From an uncultured Clostridium sp. (GTDB taxonomy: Bacteria > Bacillota_I > Bacilli_A > RF39 > UBA660), in the NCBI GenBank assembly GCA_946414595.1, contig CAMKPE010000017.1, positions 1-40,982 on the forward strand: DNA of 40,982 nucleotides, read 5' to 3'. The position numbers and the translations under genes are program-made. This document shows, in pieces, positions 10,394-17,672 of the stretch (position 1 is its first letter; the number at the start of each line of letters is the position of its first letter). The notes under the pieces are model-generated. The model ran no database searches. It saw nothing but the letters and a program-made list of their open reading frames with translations, and was not told where the DNA came from.

Positions 10394-11056
10394 TTATATT
10401 ATTAACTCTTGCCCAATACTTATCAAATTACTACTTAAGTTATTCTTCCTTTTAATGTCATCTACTGTAGTATTAAACTTCTTAGCAATACTATAAAGAC
10501 TCTCGCCCTTTTGAACAACATACTTATTATTTACAACTTCATCATTTCCATAACATTCTTTAACACTAGATACTCCTTTATTATCATCAACAATTAATAC
10601 CATACCAACTTGTAATACATTACTTTTTAAATTATTATCACTTATTATCTTTTCTATATTTGTTCCAAATCTATTAGCAATCGAATAAAGAGTATCACCC
10701 TTTTGTACAGTATAAGAAACATACCCTCCTGGATTATAATCATTCTCTACATTACAAGGAATAATAATTCTATCTCCAATTTGTAATAGATTACTAGATA
10801 AATTATTATAAGATTTTATTTCATTAACAGTAGTATTATACTTTTTAGCAATGCTATATAAGTTATCCCCTTTCTTAACTGTATATACAATACATTCAAG
10901 TGGAGCACTATCACTTGTCTTAATCTTTAATTGTTGTCCTATATATAATCTATCATTTGTTAAATTATTATCTTTTTTAATAGCATTAACAGAAGTATTA
11001 TATTTCTTTGCTATTCCATAAAGAGTATCTCCTTTTTGAACTATATAAGTATTCAC
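10394..11056 (-). CDS. Protein with four LysM peptidoglycan-binding domains
   Basis: The 220-residue protein is almost entirely four LysM repeats of about 45 residues, each with the core YxVQKGDTLYxIAKKxNT and a closing LxIGQxLxI. Linkers between repeats are short and acidic or Ser/Asn-rich. LysM domains bind N-acetylglucosamine polymers of the cell wall, or spore cortex when present in spore proteins. No signal peptide is visible, as in spore-coat LysM proteins such as SafA. I start at the GTG at 11056 because AAAGGAG lies 7 nt upstream. The longer ATG-started version would begin before that site. It sits 9 nt upstream of the SleC-like pair, so the three are probably co-transcribed and act on the same glycan layer (inference). 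Confidence 0.85.
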   Translation of the reverse strand: MNTYIVQKGDTLYGIAKKYNTSVNAIKKDNNLTNDRLYIGQQLKIKTSDSAPLECIVYTVKKGDNLYSIAKKYNTTVNEIKSYNNLSSNLLQIGDRIIIPCNVENDYNPGGYVSYTVQKGDTLYSIANRFGTNIEKIISDNNLKSNVLQVGMVLIVDDNKGVSSVKECYGNDEVVNNKYVVQKGESLYSIAKKFNTTVDDIKRKNNLSSNLISIGQELII

Positions 11057-11087
11057 AATATAACTCCTTTCAATTAAGTATATTTGA

Positions 11088-11102
11088 ATACTTTTTAAGT
11101 AT
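11088..11102. promoter_or_regulatory. Short perfect palindrome upstream of the LysM gene
   Basis: ATACTT-TTT-AAGTAT is a perfect 6-bp dyad, 32 nt upstream of the GTG start and between a weak -35-like (TTCATA) and a TATACT -10-like element on the minus strand. It could be an operator or simply chance in AT-rich DNA. Confidence 0.3.
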
Positions 11103-11103
11103 G

Positions 11104-11130
11104 AAAAAAACATTGATTAAATCAATGTTT
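11104..11130 (-). terminator. Intrinsic terminator of the zinc-ribbon pair
   Basis: A perfect 10-bp stem (AAACATTGAT / ATCAATGTTT, loop TAA) overlaps the stop at 11129. It is followed by seven T on the minus strand. Confidence 0.9.
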
Positions 11131-11800
11131 ATTTATTATCTCTTACTGTTGTTCCACAGTATTCACAAATAGAACTACTACCATGTAAGACATCTACTAG
11201 AGAACCACATTTAGGACAATTAACTGTTGAATAGTTCTCAGCTTTCCTTTTCTTCTCTATTGTGTAATATACTATTTCTTTAATAGATTCATCTAGTTTA
11301 ATTCCATTTAATATACATTTGTCATATAGATATTTAATATCTTTATAAACATCTTCTTCTATTATTGGAAGAGGTTTATTGTAATAGTTAGGTACTTTTG
11401 CAGCCATATCATCTATACTTAGATGTTCTTTATAAATCATATCTTTGTAACTATTTAATATTTTATTATCATCTTCACTACATTTTCTAACTAATCTATT
11501 AACTCTATCAATATATAAGTCATCAAGTGCTCTTTTATTCTTTAAGTATCTAATCTTCATTATTACTTCTTCAACACCACAAGAAGCATGTTCTGCAATC
11601 TCATCAAGTCTTTCCATTCTATCTTCTTTAATACATTTAATAATTGTATTTATTTTGTCCATAAATTTAGGATCTGGAAAAACTCTTTGTCCATAGAAAT
11701 CACAAAATCTTTGATATGACCAATCACTTATTGTTCCAACATGGGCTTCTTCAACAACTGATTCTTCTTTCTTTTTCTTTCTTTTAAAAAAGTTAAACAT
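11129..11800 (-). CDS. Zinc-ribbon protein, paralogue B (unknown function)
   Basis: A 223-residue protein of unknown function. After a very basic start (FFKRKKKKEE) comes a largely helical region with WSYQRFCDFYGQ, a winged-helix-like VEEVIMKIRYLKNKRALDDLYID segment and a second related helical segment. A C-terminal zinc ribbon follows (CPKCGSLVDV...CEYCGT). It is clearly a duplicate of the gene immediately upstream: the order of motifs and many residues (SYQRF, IKYLYDK/IKYLYNK, INGIKLDE, IIYYSVEKKR-like) match. The upstream copy has a membrane helix instead of the basic N-terminus. The start at 11800 is set by AGGAG 8 nt upstream, leaving a 1-nt gap to the upstream gene. Confidence 0.8.
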   Translation of the reverse strand: MFNFFKRKKKKEESVVEEAHVGTISDWSYQRFCDFYGQRVFPDPKFMDKINTIIKCIKEDRMERLDEIAEHASCGVEEVIMKIRYLKNKRALDDLYIDRVNRLVRKCSEDDNKILNSYKDMIYKEHLSIDDMAAKVPNYYNKPLPIIEEDVYKDIKYLYDKCILNGIKLDESIKEIVYYTIEKKRKAENYSTVNCPKCGSLVDVLHGSSSICEYCGTTVRDNK

Positions 11801-11801
11801 A

Positions 11802-12545
11802 TTATTTCTCCTTTGTCTTATTGTCTGTCGTATCGTCAACTATAGAACCACAGTAACTACATCTTCCACTACTTCCTCTTGGAACATCAACAAGTGCTCC
11901 ACATTTAGGACAGTTAAGTGTAGCATACCACTTAGCAAGTCTTTTCTTTTCTACAGAATAATAAATTATTTCTTTATTTTCTTCATCAAGTTTAATTCCA
12001 TTTATTAATTCTTTATTATATAGATACTTTATATCATCGTATACTTTTTCTTTTAATTTATTATAATCAATATCTGGAAACATGTTTTTTAATACCATAG
12101 CCATCTCATCAATTTGAGAATGTTTACAATATATTTCATCACTATATTTATCTATCAATTTAGCATCTTCTTCAGAACACATCTTAACAATATTTTTTTC
12201 TCTATCAATATAGTAGTTTCCAATTAATCTTTTATTCTTTAAATATTTTATTTTAAGAATACATTCTTTTACTGTCACTTCTGCATACTCTGCAATCTCT
12301 TTAATATCTTCCATTTTTTTAACAAGTATAGCTTCTTTAACTCTACTCATTTTTCTTCCAAATAAATCATCATTTAATACAGAGTCATCATAAAAACGAC
12401 TGAATCTTTGATATGACCATTGATTACCAATTTGACTATTGTAATAATCATCATGTTCATGTTCAGCTTTATTAGTTTCACTAACTCCCCATATAGTTAA
12501 TGGAATTAGGAATAATCCTACTATTATTAAACTTATGTAAAACAT
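11802..12545 (-). CDS. Membrane-anchored zinc-ribbon protein, paralogue A (unknown function)
   Basis: This 247-residue protein begins with one hydrophobic helix (about residues 2-22) and a His/Asp-rich linker (EHEHDDYYN). The rest is the same helical, winged-helix-like region and terminal zinc ribbon (CPKCGALVDV...CSYCGS) as its downstream neighbour. The zinc ribbon and WSYQRF box are the best-conserved parts between the copies. AGGTG lies 6 nt before the ATG. One transcript probably encodes both copies. Membrane and non-membrane versions of the same fold could interact (inference). I do not recognise a named family. Confidence 0.8.
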   Translation of the reverse strand: MFYISLIIVGLFLIPLTIWGVSETNKAEHEHDDYYNSQIGNQWSYQRFSRFYDDSVLNDDLFGRKMSRVKEAILVKKMEDIKEIAEYAEVTVKECILKIKYLKNKRLIGNYYIDREKNIVKMCSEEDAKLIDKYSDEIYCKHSQIDEMAMVLKNMFPDIDYNKLKEKVYDDIKYLYNKELINGIKLDEENKEIIYYSVEKKRLAKWYATLNCPKCGALVDVPRGSSGRCSYCGSIVDDTTDNKTKEK

Positions 12546-12613
12546 ATAATCACCTATATTAATATTTTAACACTTGAATTGTAAAATAAGAATATATCTC
12601 ACTTATATAAATA

Positions 12614-12636
12614 AAAATAGACGTAAAGCCTATTTT
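12614..12636 (-). terminator. Candidate terminator of the uracil permease gene
   Basis: A 7-bp stem (AAAATAG / CTATTTT) with a nine-base loop overlaps the stop codon. The downstream minus-strand sequence is T-rich but interrupted (TATTTAT), so it is a weaker terminator. Confidence 0.5.
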
Positions 12637-13904
12637 GTTTTTTCTTCTAATAATAAATTTAAAAGTATTCCTGAAATAGCTGCTAAACTCATACCTGTTA
12701 ATGATACTGAAATATCTCCTCCACCGATAGTGATAATCGCACCACCTAAACCAAGTATTAACATTACTGAAGTTATAACAACATTTTTAATATCATTAAA
12801 ATCAACTTTATTTTCTACTAATACTTTAAGTCCATTTACTGAAATAAATCCATATAGAAGAAGTGATACTCCTCCTAATACTGGAGCTGGTATTGTTGCA
12901 AATATTGCTGTTATTACACCTAAGAAAGACATACATATTGAAATAATTGCAGCCCAGAATATAACATAAACAGAAGCTACTTTACTCATACCTACAACGC
13001 TTGTATTTTCACCATATGTTGTGTTAGCAGGTCCTCCAACAAGTCCTGCAAATAAAGTTGCACATCCATCACCTAATAAAGTTCTATCTAGTCCTGGATC
13101 TTTAATTAAATCTTTACCAATAATGCTAGATAAAGCCATGTGATCTCCAATATGTTCTGCAATAGATACAAGAGCAATTGGAGCTAGCGTAATCATTCCA
13201 GAAACGCTAAACGTATAGTCTTTTATTGGTATTAATAATTGTGGTATTGAGAAGAAACTAGCATCTTTAACCGAACTAAAATCGACTAAACCAAAGCATA
13301 TTGCTAAAACATATCCAGTAATTATTCCAACAAGGAATGGAATAACTTTAAAGAAACCTTTTCCATTAATTGCTAGATATGCTGTTACTAAAAATGAAAT
13401 GAAAGCAACAATTACACCTTCCCATACTACTTCTCCACCATTTATTCCAATTTGTTTAACTGCATTTGGAGCAAGTGATAAACCAATAATCATTATCATT
13501 GGTCCAACAACAACTGGTGGTAATAATTTATGAATCCATTCTTTACCAAAATATCTAACAAGTAGTGAAAATAAAATATAAATTAGTCCTACTGTTATTA
13601 TTCCTGTAGCAAGTCCACCACTTCCGTCTTTATTAAATGCTGCGACAACTGGTGTTACAAAAGCAAACGAGCTACCAAGATAAACTGGTGACCTTCCTTT
13701 TGTACAAATAATATACAGAATTGTTCCTATACCACTACACATTAAAGCAGTAGAAATAGAAATAACTTCAGTACCACATGCTTGATTAATCATTATTGGA
13801 ACTAATATAGTAGCACCAAACATTGCAAATACATGTTGAAAAGCTAAGAATATCAATTTATTAACTGGTGGCTTTTCATGTGTGTCATATAAAAGTTTCT
13901 TCAT
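12630..13904 (-). CDS. uraA: Uracil permease, NCS2 (UraA/PyrP) family
   Basis: This 424-residue polytopic membrane protein imports a nucleobase, most likely uracil, with protons. UraA hallmarks are QHVFAMFGATILVP near the N-terminus, SIAEHIGDH (the Glu and His equivalent to the E. coli UraA substrate site), GGPANTTYGENTSVVG with the third key Glu, and PAPVLGGVSLLLYGFI. About 12-14 membrane segments are evident. The start at 13904 is set by AGGAG. The reading frame extends further upstream only through the promoter region. It is transcribed divergently from the interrupted ABC importer operon. No PyrR-type attenuator is visible in its short leader. Confidence 0.93.
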   Translation of the reverse strand: MKKLLYDTHEKPPVNKLIFLAFQHVFAMFGATILVPIMINQACGTEVISISTALMCSGIGTILYIICTKGRSPVYLGSSFAFVTPVVAAFNKDGSGGLATGIITVGLIYILFSLLVRYFGKEWIHKLLPPVVVGPMIMIIGLSLAPNAVKQIGINGGEVVWEGVIVAFISFLVTAYLAINGKGFFKVIPFLVGIITGYVLAICFGLVDFSSVKDASFFSIPQLLIPIKDYTFSVSGMITLAPIALVSIAEHIGDHMALSSIIGKDLIKDPGLDRTLLGDGCATLFAGLVGGPANTTYGENTSVVGMSKVASVYVIFWAAIISICMSFLGVITAIFATIPAPVLGGVSLLLYGFISVNGLKVLVENKVDFNDIKNVVITSVMLILGLGGAIITIGGGDISVSLTGMSLAAISGILLNLLLEEKTK

Positions 13905-13924
13905 TTTAACATCTCCTACTCTTA

Positions 13925-13953
13925 ATATTATCATAACTATTTTTTCCATTCAA
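13925..13953 (-). promoter_or_regulatory. Promoter of the uracil permease gene
   Basis: Minus strand: -35 TTGAAT (13948-13953), a 17-bp spacer and -10 TAATAT (13925-13930), 20 nt upstream of the ATG. Confidence 0.55.
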
Positions 13954-13986
13954 TGATATATGCCCACAAAAAAAGTATTAAATGCA

Positions 13987-14013
13987 TATAATAGATTGAT
14001 ACAAAATAGGAGG
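13987..14013 (+). promoter_or_regulatory. -10 element and ribosome binding site of the ABC importer operon
   Basis: TATAAT (13987-13992) and AGGAGG (14008-14013) precede the ATG at 14018. No good -35 is seen, and no riboswitch fold (for example a TPP element) fits the ~60-nt leader, so the transported compound is not revealed by regulation. Confidence 0.5.
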
Positions 14014-14017
14014 ATTT

Positions 14018-14608
14018 ATGAGAAAAAAAATAATTACATCAATTGGGGTTTTTATTATTTTTGTATTATGTTTAATGACACTTTATAAAACAAATAAAAC
14101 CAATAATAAACTAAGAACAATTAAAGTTGCAGAAGTTGCTCATAGTGTATTCTATGCTCCACAATATGCTGCAATAAATAATGGTTACTTTGAAAGTGTC
14201 GGGCTTGATATTGATTTATCTTTAGCATCAGGTGCTGATAAAGTAATCGCTGCTGTTTTATCTAATGACGTAGATATTGGATTTTCAGGAATTGAAGCAA
14301 CTATATATGTTTACAATGGTGGTGAAAGTGACTACCTACAAACTTTTGCTCAACTAACACAAAAAGATGGAAGCTTTATTGTTTCAAGATATAAAGAAGA
14401 TGATTTTAAACTTGAAAACTTAAAAGGGAAATTAATAATTGGAGGAAGATTAGGTGGAATGCCTGAGATGACTCTTGAATGGGCATTAAAAGAAAATGGA
14501 ATCAATATTGATGATTTAACAATTGATACAAGTATTGCTTTTTCTGCAATGCAGGGAGCATTCATTGGTGGTCTAGGTGATTATGTAACATTATTTGAGC
14601 AAAGGTAA
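14018..14608 (+). pseudogene. ABC importer substrate-binding protein, 5' part, interrupted by element 1
   Basis: This encodes the N-terminal 193 residues of an NMT1/THI5/SsuA-like solute-binding protein: an N-terminal membrane anchor (about residues 4-24, without a lipobox), then VAHSVFYAPQYAAINNGYF, LASGADKVIAAVLSNDVDIGF, and GGRLGGMPEM. It stops at GDYVTLFE-QR, where the last two residues come from inserted DNA. The matching C-terminal part resumes at 16637. Joining 14018-14590 to 16637-17047 gives a 327-residue protein of normal family length with the expected LFEPNAT-type sequence across the join. In the present arrangement it should be non-functional. The family imports small organics such as sulfonates, nitrate or thiamine precursors. 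The ligand is not determinable here. Confidence 0.85.
14589..14599 (+). repeat. Left core repeat of element 1 (attL core)
   Basis: CATTATTTGAG here corresponds to CATTAATTGAA at 16635-16645, with identical CATTA and TTGA blocks. The 2,046-bp offset is the same for both blocks. Exchange within either block restores the binding-protein frame. Confidence 0.7.
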
Positions 14609-16006
14609 ATGATAATCATTCACTAAGACATGATAATTAACAAAATATCTTCTAGTACTAACTGTATTAAACCCTCGCTTAAACTCATAAAATCTATCCA
14701 ACTGTACTGAATATTTTAAATAAATATTTAACTCTATACATTCTTTATTTTTAGAAGAAACAACTATTTTATCAAGTAATAACTCTATTAATTTATCTTT
14801 TATTTTTCTACTATTTATTATTTCTTTAATCAAACAATTAAAATCAGTTTTATATAATTCAAGTAATATATTAGATACTTTAGATAAATCAATAAATTCT
14901 TTAATAATATCATCAAATATATAATAAATTTCACTTTCCCTAACAATTGGTGAATTACATTCCTTCTTTCCATTTTTTAAATAATTAGAACAAGCCCAAG
15001 ATATGTCATCACTAGATTTTAATTGTTTTCTTCTATGAAATAATTCGTTATCATTTTTACAATATATTTTAGAAGATAACGGATATCTATTTTGATACAT
15101 AATCTTGTCTTTATAAGAATCACCAAATGTTTTATTTCTTTTTGATAATCTATTATTTGCTAAATTCCATAACTCTTCACTAATTATTGGAGGTATTCTT
15201 TTTTTATCTTCATAAGTAATCCATTCTTCATTTGAAAAATTTTTTACTTTTTTAGTCATATAATCAATTACTTCACTTTTTCTTCCACAATAGTAGCCTT
15301 TATATTTAGGATTCTTAATCATTCTTGTCAATGTTGATGGACACCACTTGCTTCCCTTTCTTGTTTTAATATCTTCATTATTTAGTAATTTAACTATCTT
15401 ATTTATTGAATAATTATCTACTACATATAAATTAAATATTCTTCTTACTACACTTGCTTCTTTATCAATCATTATTAATCTTTCTTTTTCTTTTTTATAC
15501 CCATATAGTGAATCATTACCTAAAATATTTCCATTGATTATCGATCTATTCATCCCAAACTTAACTCGCTCTGATAACCTTCTTATTTCATCTTGTGCAA
15601 TAGTAGCCATTATGGTAAGTCTTAGTTCTGAATCAGATAATGCAGTATTAATATTGTCATTAACAAATACTACTGCAACGCCATAAGACAAAAGAATTCT
15701 CGTGTATTTAATACTATCTAAAGTATTTCTTGAAAATCTTGATATTTCTTTAGTAATAATCAAGTCAAACATTCCATTTTTAGCATCATCAATCATCTTC
15801 ATAAAGTTATCTCTTTTATAATCAGTTGTACCACTTATTCCATTATCGATATATCCTTCTATATAAGTCCAATTAGGATTATTCTTTATCATTTCATCAA
15901 AGTGAGTCATTTGATTTTTTAATGAATTTTGTTGTTCTAAATGATCTGTTGATACACGTGAATAATAAGTTACTCTTAAGTTCATTGATGAAATAGGAAT
16001 ACCCAT
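14591..16006 (-). CDS. Large serine recombinase of element 1
   Basis: The 471-residue integrase/excisionase has an N-terminal resolvase domain (YYSRVSTD with nucleophile Ser about residue 19; DNGISGT; KEISRFSRNTLD; AQDEIRRLSERVKFG), a recombinase domain (GYKKEKERL, DKEASVVRRIFNLYV, SINKIVKLLN, NPKYKGYYCGR), a zinc-ribbon-like region (YCKNDN...WACSNY...ECNSP) and a C-terminal helical part. It runs opposite to the host gene. Its TAA stop (14591-14593) lies inside the host-derived core. In the predicted circle the junction also gives an immediate TAA. The upstream ribosome binding site is weak, and a small ORF ends 20 nt before it, so the two are probably co-expressed. Confidence 0.93.
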   Translation of the reverse strand: MGIPISSMNLRVTYYSRVSTDHLEQQNSLKNQMTHFDEMIKNNPNWTYIEGYIDNGISGTTDYKRDNFMKMIDDAKNGMFDLIITKEISRFSRNTLDSIKYTRILLSYGVAVVFVNDNINTALSDSELRLTIMATIAQDEIRRLSERVKFGMNRSIINGNILGNDSLYGYKKEKERLIMIDKEASVVRRIFNLYVVDNYSINKIVKLLNNEDIKTRKGSKWCPSTLTRMIKNPKYKGYYCGRKSEVIDYMTKKVKNFSNEEWITYEDKKRIPPIISEELWNLANNRLSKRNKTFGDSYKDKIMYQNRYPLSSKIYCKNDNELFHRRKQLKSSDDISWACSNYLKNGKKECNSPIVRESEIYYIFDDIIKEFIDLSKVSNILLELYKTDFNCLIKEIINSRKIKDKLIELLLDKIVVSSKNKECIELNIYLKYSVQLDRFYEFKRGFNTVSTRRYFVNYHVLVNDYHLPLLK

Positions 16007-16025
16007 ATTAAGTTTATTTCTTATC

Positions 16026-16163
16026 TTATAAATATCTATTGCTCATCACCCTTTTAAGAAGTTTATTTTGAACCATATTATAAGTACGATATGTTATTAC
16101 ATTTTCATCATATAATTTTTTATTTATTTGAATTGCTATTTCTAAATATATATCATCTAACAA
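16026..16163 (-). CDS. Small SHOCT-like ORF preceding the recombinase
   Basis: A 45-residue ORF with a TTG start at 16163 preceded by AGGGGAG at 7-nt spacing. Its two-helix pattern (LEIAIQINKKLYDENVITY then RTYNMVQNKLLKRV) resembles the small SHOCT-like ORFs that commonly sit directly upstream of serine recombinases in Bacillota elements, where one short helix is followed by 'LxxxGxITxxEYxxxxxxL'. Function in those elements is unknown to me; oligomerisation or accessory roles are guesses. It ends 20 nt before the recombinase start. Confidence 0.6.
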   Translation of the reverse strand: MLDDIYLEIAIQINKKLYDENVITYRTYNMVQNKLLKRVMSNRYL

Positions 16164-16188
16164 ATAATCACTCCCCTAAAAGTATATG

Positions 16189-16217
16189 TTGCTTTTTCAA
16201 AATATTATTATTATAAT
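16189..16217 (+). promoter_or_regulatory. Strong sigma-A-like promoter of the element 1 cargo gene
   Basis: -35 TTGCTT (16189-16194), exactly 17 bp, and -10 TATAAT (16212-16217). The start site would fall about at the AGGAGG (16224-16229), giving a very short leader before the ATG at 16236. Confidence 0.75.
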
Positions 16218-16235
16218 TAGTATAGGAGGCAAGTT

Positions 16236-16583
16236 ATGAAAGTAAATTATAATGTTGCAATATCTGCACTAACGTCAAGAAAATTATGTAAAAATGAAGA
16301 ATGGGATGACCTAATGAAGGCCCGTTTTATATTATTTCAAAAATATATTGAGGCATTTGAAAAGGAAAAACATAAAACATATGATGAGGATGTAAAGGAT
16401 TTACCTGCAGTAGTATCATATACTCTAGAAAAACATCCTGAATTAGAGGTTCCATACCACGCAATTATGGGAGTTCCTGAAGGACAACCATCTTCAGATA
16501 TGGCTGAAAAATGTAGACCATTGGTACCAGATGAATATGAATTTGAACCAGTACCAATTCAACAAAAAAATCCAGAAAATTAA
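16236..16583 (+). CDS. 115-residue cargo protein of element 1 (unknown function)
   Basis: I do not recognise this protein. It has no membrane segment or signal peptide. The first ~60 residues look helical and mixed-charge (SRKLCKNEEWDDLMKARFIL, FQKYIEAFEKEKHKTYDEDV). The tail is acidic and proline-rich (VPDEYEFEPVPIQQKNPEN) and probably disordered. It has AGGAGG at 6 nt, a near-consensus promoter and a dedicated terminator, so it is a real and independently expressed gene. It is oriented away from the recombinase and stands next to the right end. Possibilities include an excision-direction factor or a maintenance/cargo function, neither supported by a motif. Confidence 0.75.
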   Translation: MKVNYNVAISALTSRKLCKNEEWDDLMKARFILFQKYIEAFEKEKHKTYDEDVKDLPAVVSYTLEKHPELEVPYHAIMGVPEGQPSSDMAEKCRPLVPDEYEFEPVPIQQKNPEN

Positions 16584-16600
16584 TATTATTAGTTCGTTTA

Positions 16601-16629
16601 AAAAACTATCTTACATAGATAGTTTTTTT
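16601..16629 (+). terminator. Intrinsic terminator of the 115-residue gene
   Basis: A 9-bp stem (AAACTATCT / AGATAGTTT, loop TACAT) followed by seven T on the plus strand, lying just inside the right end of element 1. Confidence 0.9.
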
Positions 16630-16634
16630 CATTG

Positions 16635-16645
16635 CATTAATTGAA
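16635..16645 (+). repeat. Right core repeat of element 1 (attR core)
   Basis: CATTAATTGAA matches the left core CATTATTTGAG at 9 of 11 positions. The predicted circular junction has a short imperfect dyad (TTGC ... GCAA) around this core. Confidence 0.7.
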
Positions 16646-17047
16646 CCTAATGCAACAGATGTAGAAAAACAAGGACTTGGATATGTTGTTGCATCAGTTG
16701 GTGAACTAGGAGGAATTGTTCCATACACTTCTTATAGTGCAAGAAAAAGTTTTATAAACAATAACAAAGATGTTATCGAAAAATTTACTAAGGCAATTCA
16801 AATGGGTCTAGATTTTGTTAACAATAATGATGACTTAACTGTTGCTAAAGCTATAAAACCATTCTTTCCTGATACTTCAATAGAAGACTTACAAAATGTT
16901 GTAAAAAGGTACAAAGAAATAGAAGTATGGCCAAAGACCACTGAATTTAAAGAAGAATCATTTAACCATCTTCAAGATATAATGATATCTGCTTATGCTT
17001 TAGAAGAAAAAGTGCCATACAAAGAATTAATATATAAACATGAATAA
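16637..17047 (+). pseudogene. ABC importer substrate-binding protein, 3' part
   Basis: This is the C-terminal 136 residues of the interrupted binding protein, starting in the core (LIEPNATDVEKQG) and continuing GYVVASVGELGGIVPYTSYS, a helical region and the C-terminal AYALEEKVPYKELIYKHE. No start codon or ribosome binding site serves it in the present arrangement. The first internal ATG (16802) lacks a good Shine-Dalgarno. It overlaps the ATPase start by 8 nt, the spacing expected of an intact operon. Confidence 0.85.
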
Positions 17048-17672
17048 ACTATTAGAGATTAGAAATCTTAAGAAAAGATATCATGATAAAAATAGTGAAA
17101 CTCTTGCAATAGATAATATAAATCTTGATGTCTATGAAAATGAATTTATTTCAGTAGTAGGTTCATCAGGTTGTGGAAAATCTACTCTTTTATCAATACT
17201 TGCAAATCTAGAAGATAAAAGTGAAGGATCTATTAAATATAAAAAAGAGAATCTTAGAATTGGTTACATGCTTCAAAAAGATTCTCTTCTTCCTTGGAGA
17301 AATATATTAGATAATTGTTTAATTGGATTAGAAATTAAAAAAGAATTAACACAACAAAAAAAAGAGAAAGTAATTTCTCTTTTAGATAAATACGGTTTGA
17401 AAGATTTTATTTATAAATATCCTAATTCTCTTTCAGGAGGTATGCGTCAAAGAGTTGCTTTAATAAGAACTCTGGCAATAGATCCTGATATTCTTCTTTT
17501 AGATGAGCCTTTATCAGCTTTAGACTATCAAACAAGAATAACTCTTTCAGATGATTTATATAAGATAATCAAAGAAGAGGGAAAAACAGCAATTATGGTA
17601 ACTCACGACTTAGGTGAAGTTGAGTTCTATGTGGAAAAAATTTTATGGAACTACAACCCAAGCGTTTGGTAA
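17040..17672 (+). pseudogene. ABC importer ATPase, 5' part, interrupted by element 2
   Basis: This encodes a nitrate/sulfonate/taurine-type ABC ATPase. Present are Walker A (VGSSGCGKST), the Q loop (YMLQKDSLLPW), the signature LSGGMRQR, Walker B (ILLLDEPLSALD) and the H-loop (MVTHDLGE). Host sequence ends at the core (17614-17619). The remaining residues to the stop at 17672 (EFYVEKILWNYNPSVW) come from the element. The missing C-terminus (SISDKVVVLSKRP onward) lies at 20490-20663. Joining 17040-17615 to 20490-20663 gives 249 residues, a normal length. As it stands, the truncated protein keeps all ATP-site motifs and might fold, but lacks the family's C-terminal part. Confidence 0.88.
17614..17629 (+). 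repeat. Left end of element 2: core GTGAAG plus inverted-repeat arm
   Basis: Core GTGAAG (17614-17619) followed by TTGAGTTCTA (17620-17629). The core recurs at 20488-20493, and the arm recurs in inverted orientation at 20478-20487. Confidence 0.88.

Larger units (their letters stand above)
14595..16644. mobile_element. Element 1: 2.05-kb serine-recombinase element inside the ABC binding-protein gene
   Basis: The element contains only a serine recombinase, a 45-codon ORF before it, and a divergent 115-residue protein gene with its own promoter and terminator. It is flanked by near-identical cores (TTGA at 14595-14598 and 16641-16644, within CATTAnTTGA). Removing 2,046 bp rejoins the two halves of the solute-binding protein in frame with no loss of host sequence. 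There are no transfer, replication or phage genes, so any mobility beyond excision and integration would depend on other elements (inference). Confidence 0.85.

Noticed and set aside
12574..12969. Plus-strand ORF of 131 codons over the uracil permease gene
   Set aside because: It lies antisense to the well-supported permease, has no ribosome binding site and codes for a low-complexity shadow product.
13950..14017. Riboswitch (for example TPP) ahead of the ABC importer operon
   Set aside because: The leader is only about 60 nt and lacks any recognisable riboswitch core or expression platform.
17620..17672. Extra C-terminal residues of the ATPase (EFYVEKILWNYNPSVW) as a real functional tail
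   Set aside because: These codons are the left end of element 2 read in the host frame, including antisense of the glycosidase end.
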